From Thiotrichales bacterium (lineage in GTDB: Bacteria > Pseudomonadota > Gammaproteobacteria > HK1), in NCBI GenBank assembly GCA_026709935.1, contig JAPOSC010000081.1, positions 1-64,000 on the forward strand: a stretch of DNA of 64,000 bases, given 5' to 3'. Positions within the stretch are counted from its first letter, which is position 1. The number at the start of each line of letters is the position of its first letter. Under the pieces are notes generated by a model. It was given only the letters and a program-made list of their open reading frames with translations, made no database searches and was not told the origin of the DNA. Made by a program: the position numbers and the translations under genes. Shown here piece by piece: positions 62,175 to 64,000 of this stretch.

Positions 62175-62522
62175 TCAGGGACGGGCGGCGACAACGGTGA
62201 TCTCCACCAGGGTGCCCGGCGCAAGGTCGGCCTGGACGCAGGCGCGCTGGGGCCAGTGCGCGGCATCGCCAATCCACGCGCACCACTCGGCGTCCATCTC
62301 CGCCTTGTGCGCGATGTCGGTGAGATAGACGGTGGCGGAGAGGAGCCGGGTACGGTCGGCGCCGGCCTCGGCGAGGTTGGCCGAAAGCTGCGCGAGGCTC
62401 GCACGGGTCTGCTCGGCCACCGTGGCACCGGGGGCGGTGGCTACCGTGAACACGAGATCGCGCCAGGCGGTCGCACGAGAACGCCCCCGGGCGTCCCCCT
62501 GCCAGCGTTCGATGTCGGTCAT
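62175..62522 (-). CDS. RidA/YjgF-family protein
   Basis: LVFTVATAPGATVAEQTRASLAQLSANLAEAGADRTRLLSATVYLTDI...VQADLAPGTLVEITVVAA. Confidence 0.9.
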   Translation of the reverse strand: MTDIERWQGDARGRSRATAWRDLVFTVATAPGATVAEQTRASLAQLSANLAEAGADRTRLLSATVYLTDIAHKAEMDAEWCAWIGDAAHWPQRACVQADLAPGTLVEITVVAARP

Positions 62523-63532
62523 TCGCTCTTCCTCCCCACCGTCTCCGCGAGCAGGCACAGGATTTCGAACATCATCTGGGCGCCGGTGAGGCCGGTGGTG
62601 CCCGAGGGGTCGAAGGGCGGGGACACCTCGACCACGTCGCCGGCGATGATGTCGAGGCCGCGCAGGCCCCGCAGCATCTGCTGGGCCTCGTAGGTGGTGA
62701 AGCCGCCGACCTCGGGCGTGCCGGTGCCGGGCGCGTAGACGGGATCGAGGCCATCGACGTCGAAGCTCACGTACGTCGGTCCGTCGCCCGCGACCTCGCG
62801 GGCCTTCTCGATCACCGCCGGGATCCCCATCGCGTACAGATCCTCGATGTGGATGACGGTCATGCCGGATTCGTAGCTGAACCCCCACAGCGGCTCGGCG
62901 GGGCCGCGGATCCCGATCTGGATGGTGCGCTTCGGGTCGAGCGCTCCGTCCTCCACCGCCACCTTGAACGGTCCGCCGTGGTGGTGCTTGTGCCCGAACA
63001 GCTCGGGCCCCGTGTCGCAGTGAGCGTCGAAATGGACAAGGCCGAGCGGGCCGCCATGGGCACGGGCCAGCGCCCGCATGATCGGCAGGGTGATGGAGTG
63101 GTCGCCGCCGGCGGTCAGCGGCACGAGGCCGGCCGCGGCGATGCGGTCGTAGTGGCGTTCGATGTCCGCGATGGCCTCGTCGAGCCGGTATACCCCCTCG
63201 ATGAGGACATCGCCGAGGTCGGCGGCCTCGGCCAGATCGTGGGGGCGCACGCCGGTGTGATGGTTCACCACGCCCATCAGCGTGGACTGATCGCGCAGGT
63301 GCCGCGGGCCGTGCCGGGCGCCCGGGCGGTTGGTCACCCCGCCGTCGAACGGCACCCCCACGATGCCGATGTCGATGCCCTCCCAGGTGGATGGTTCCTC
63401 GCGCAGCGGGCGACGCATGAACGTGGCGACGCCGGAGTAGCGGGGCTGATACCGCTCGCCGAAGGCCCGCTTGCGCTCGTCGGGCACGTCGGCGCCGTGA
63501 CCATCGTCACGGCTCATATCGTCGCGGCTCAT
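62519..63532 (-). CDS. Agmatinase/ureohydrolase family protein
   Basis: GVPFDGGVTNRPGARHGPRHLRDQS, PLTAGGDHSITLPI, HFDAHCDTG, VSFDVDGLDPVYAPGTGTPEVGG. Confidence 0.93.
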   Translation of the reverse strand: MSRDDMSRDDGHGADVPDERKRAFGERYQPRYSGVATFMRRPLREEPSTWEGIDIGIVGVPFDGGVTNRPGARHGPRHLRDQSTLMGVVNHHTGVRPHDLAEAADLGDVLIEGVYRLDEAIADIERHYDRIAAAGLVPLTAGGDHSITLPIMRALARAHGGPLGLVHFDAHCDTGPELFGHKHHHGGPFKVAVEDGALDPKRTIQIGIRGPAEPLWGFSYESGMTVIHIEDLYAMGIPAVIEKAREVAGDGPTYVSFDVDGLDPVYAPGTGTPEVGGFTTYEAQQMLRGLRGLDIIAGDVVEVSPPFDPSGTTGLTGAQMMFEILCLLAETVGRKSE

Positions 63533-63786
63533 CAGGAAGCTCCTCGTCGTGGCGGACAACCCGCCCGCGGCATTGTATCGACAACACGGGGAAGCCTGAC
63601 CGCGTCTCGCGCCGCCGAGCGATCGTATGGAAACGCGGCGCTGTCGTACCATGCGCGCCCCGGCGGTCACGGCGAAGGCAAGGTCGCCACGACTCCGGGA
63701 TCGGAAACCGCATCCCCCCGATCCGGCGGCGGGCCTCCGGCCGAAAGCCGCCGTTTCCCATTGCCGCACGAACGAGAGGCGAGACC

Positions 63787-64000
63787 GTGTTCGAATCCTT
63801 CTTTCCGAAACCCAGGCTCTTCTTCCTGTCCTTCGCGATCTGGTCGATCGTCTGCGTCGTATTCTGGTTCTCGCTGGCGCGGGACGCCGGGGAATCGTTC
63901 AGCCTGGGGGGGTGGTTCGGATACGAGTTCCCCCCCGAGCCGCCGGAGTGGGAGGCGTTGCCCGAACTGACCGAGGACGCCGACGAATCGGCCCGCGCCG
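63787..64000 (+). CDS. SbmA/BacA-like peptide transporter, N-terminal part (runs off window)
   Basis: VFESFFPKPRLFFLSFAIWSIVCVVFWFSLARDAGESFSLG. Confidence 0.7.
   Translation, partial: MFESFFPKPRLFFLSFAIWSIVCVVFWFSLARDAGESFSLGGWFGYEFPPEPPEWEALPELTEDADESARA

Overview
GC-rich bacterial chromosome segment, probably proteobacterial, with four blocks. (1) About 0.1-14.9 kb: a near-complete anaerobic-type cobalamin cluster (cbiA, cbiD, cobK/cbiJ, cbiF, fused cbiG-cbiH, cbiL, cbiET, cbiC, cbiX with a His-rich tail, cbiB, cobQ, cobO) headed by a minus-strand B12 riboswitch whose core loop carries an unusual ~105-nt hairpin insertion. (2) About 16.2-26 kb: a small defence island with HicAB, a complete type I Zorya system (zorABCD) and an ATPase(DUF4143)-VapB-like pair, followed by a PhyH remnant and cobW. 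(3) A 30,815-bp integrative island between 50-bp direct repeats at 27588-27637 and 58403-58452. The right repeat is the 3' part of an intact tRNA-Lys(TTT) next to a P4-type integrase. The island carries a DUF1640-like coiled-coil gene cluster, secreted/lipoprotein genes, a second tyrosine recombinase with several decayed copies, a PIN-type TA pair, a type ISP restriction-modification gene and a P4-like replication module. Three simple-sequence tracts (C15, C11TC6, ~11.5x ACCG) sit where they could switch genes. (4) 58.7-64 kb: ordinary metabolic genes. The most interesting signal is the tetranucleotide tract in the type ISP gene: its three frames lead to different C-termini and two diverged copies of the same ~37-aa motif. 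All family names come from reading the translated sequence; no database search was run.
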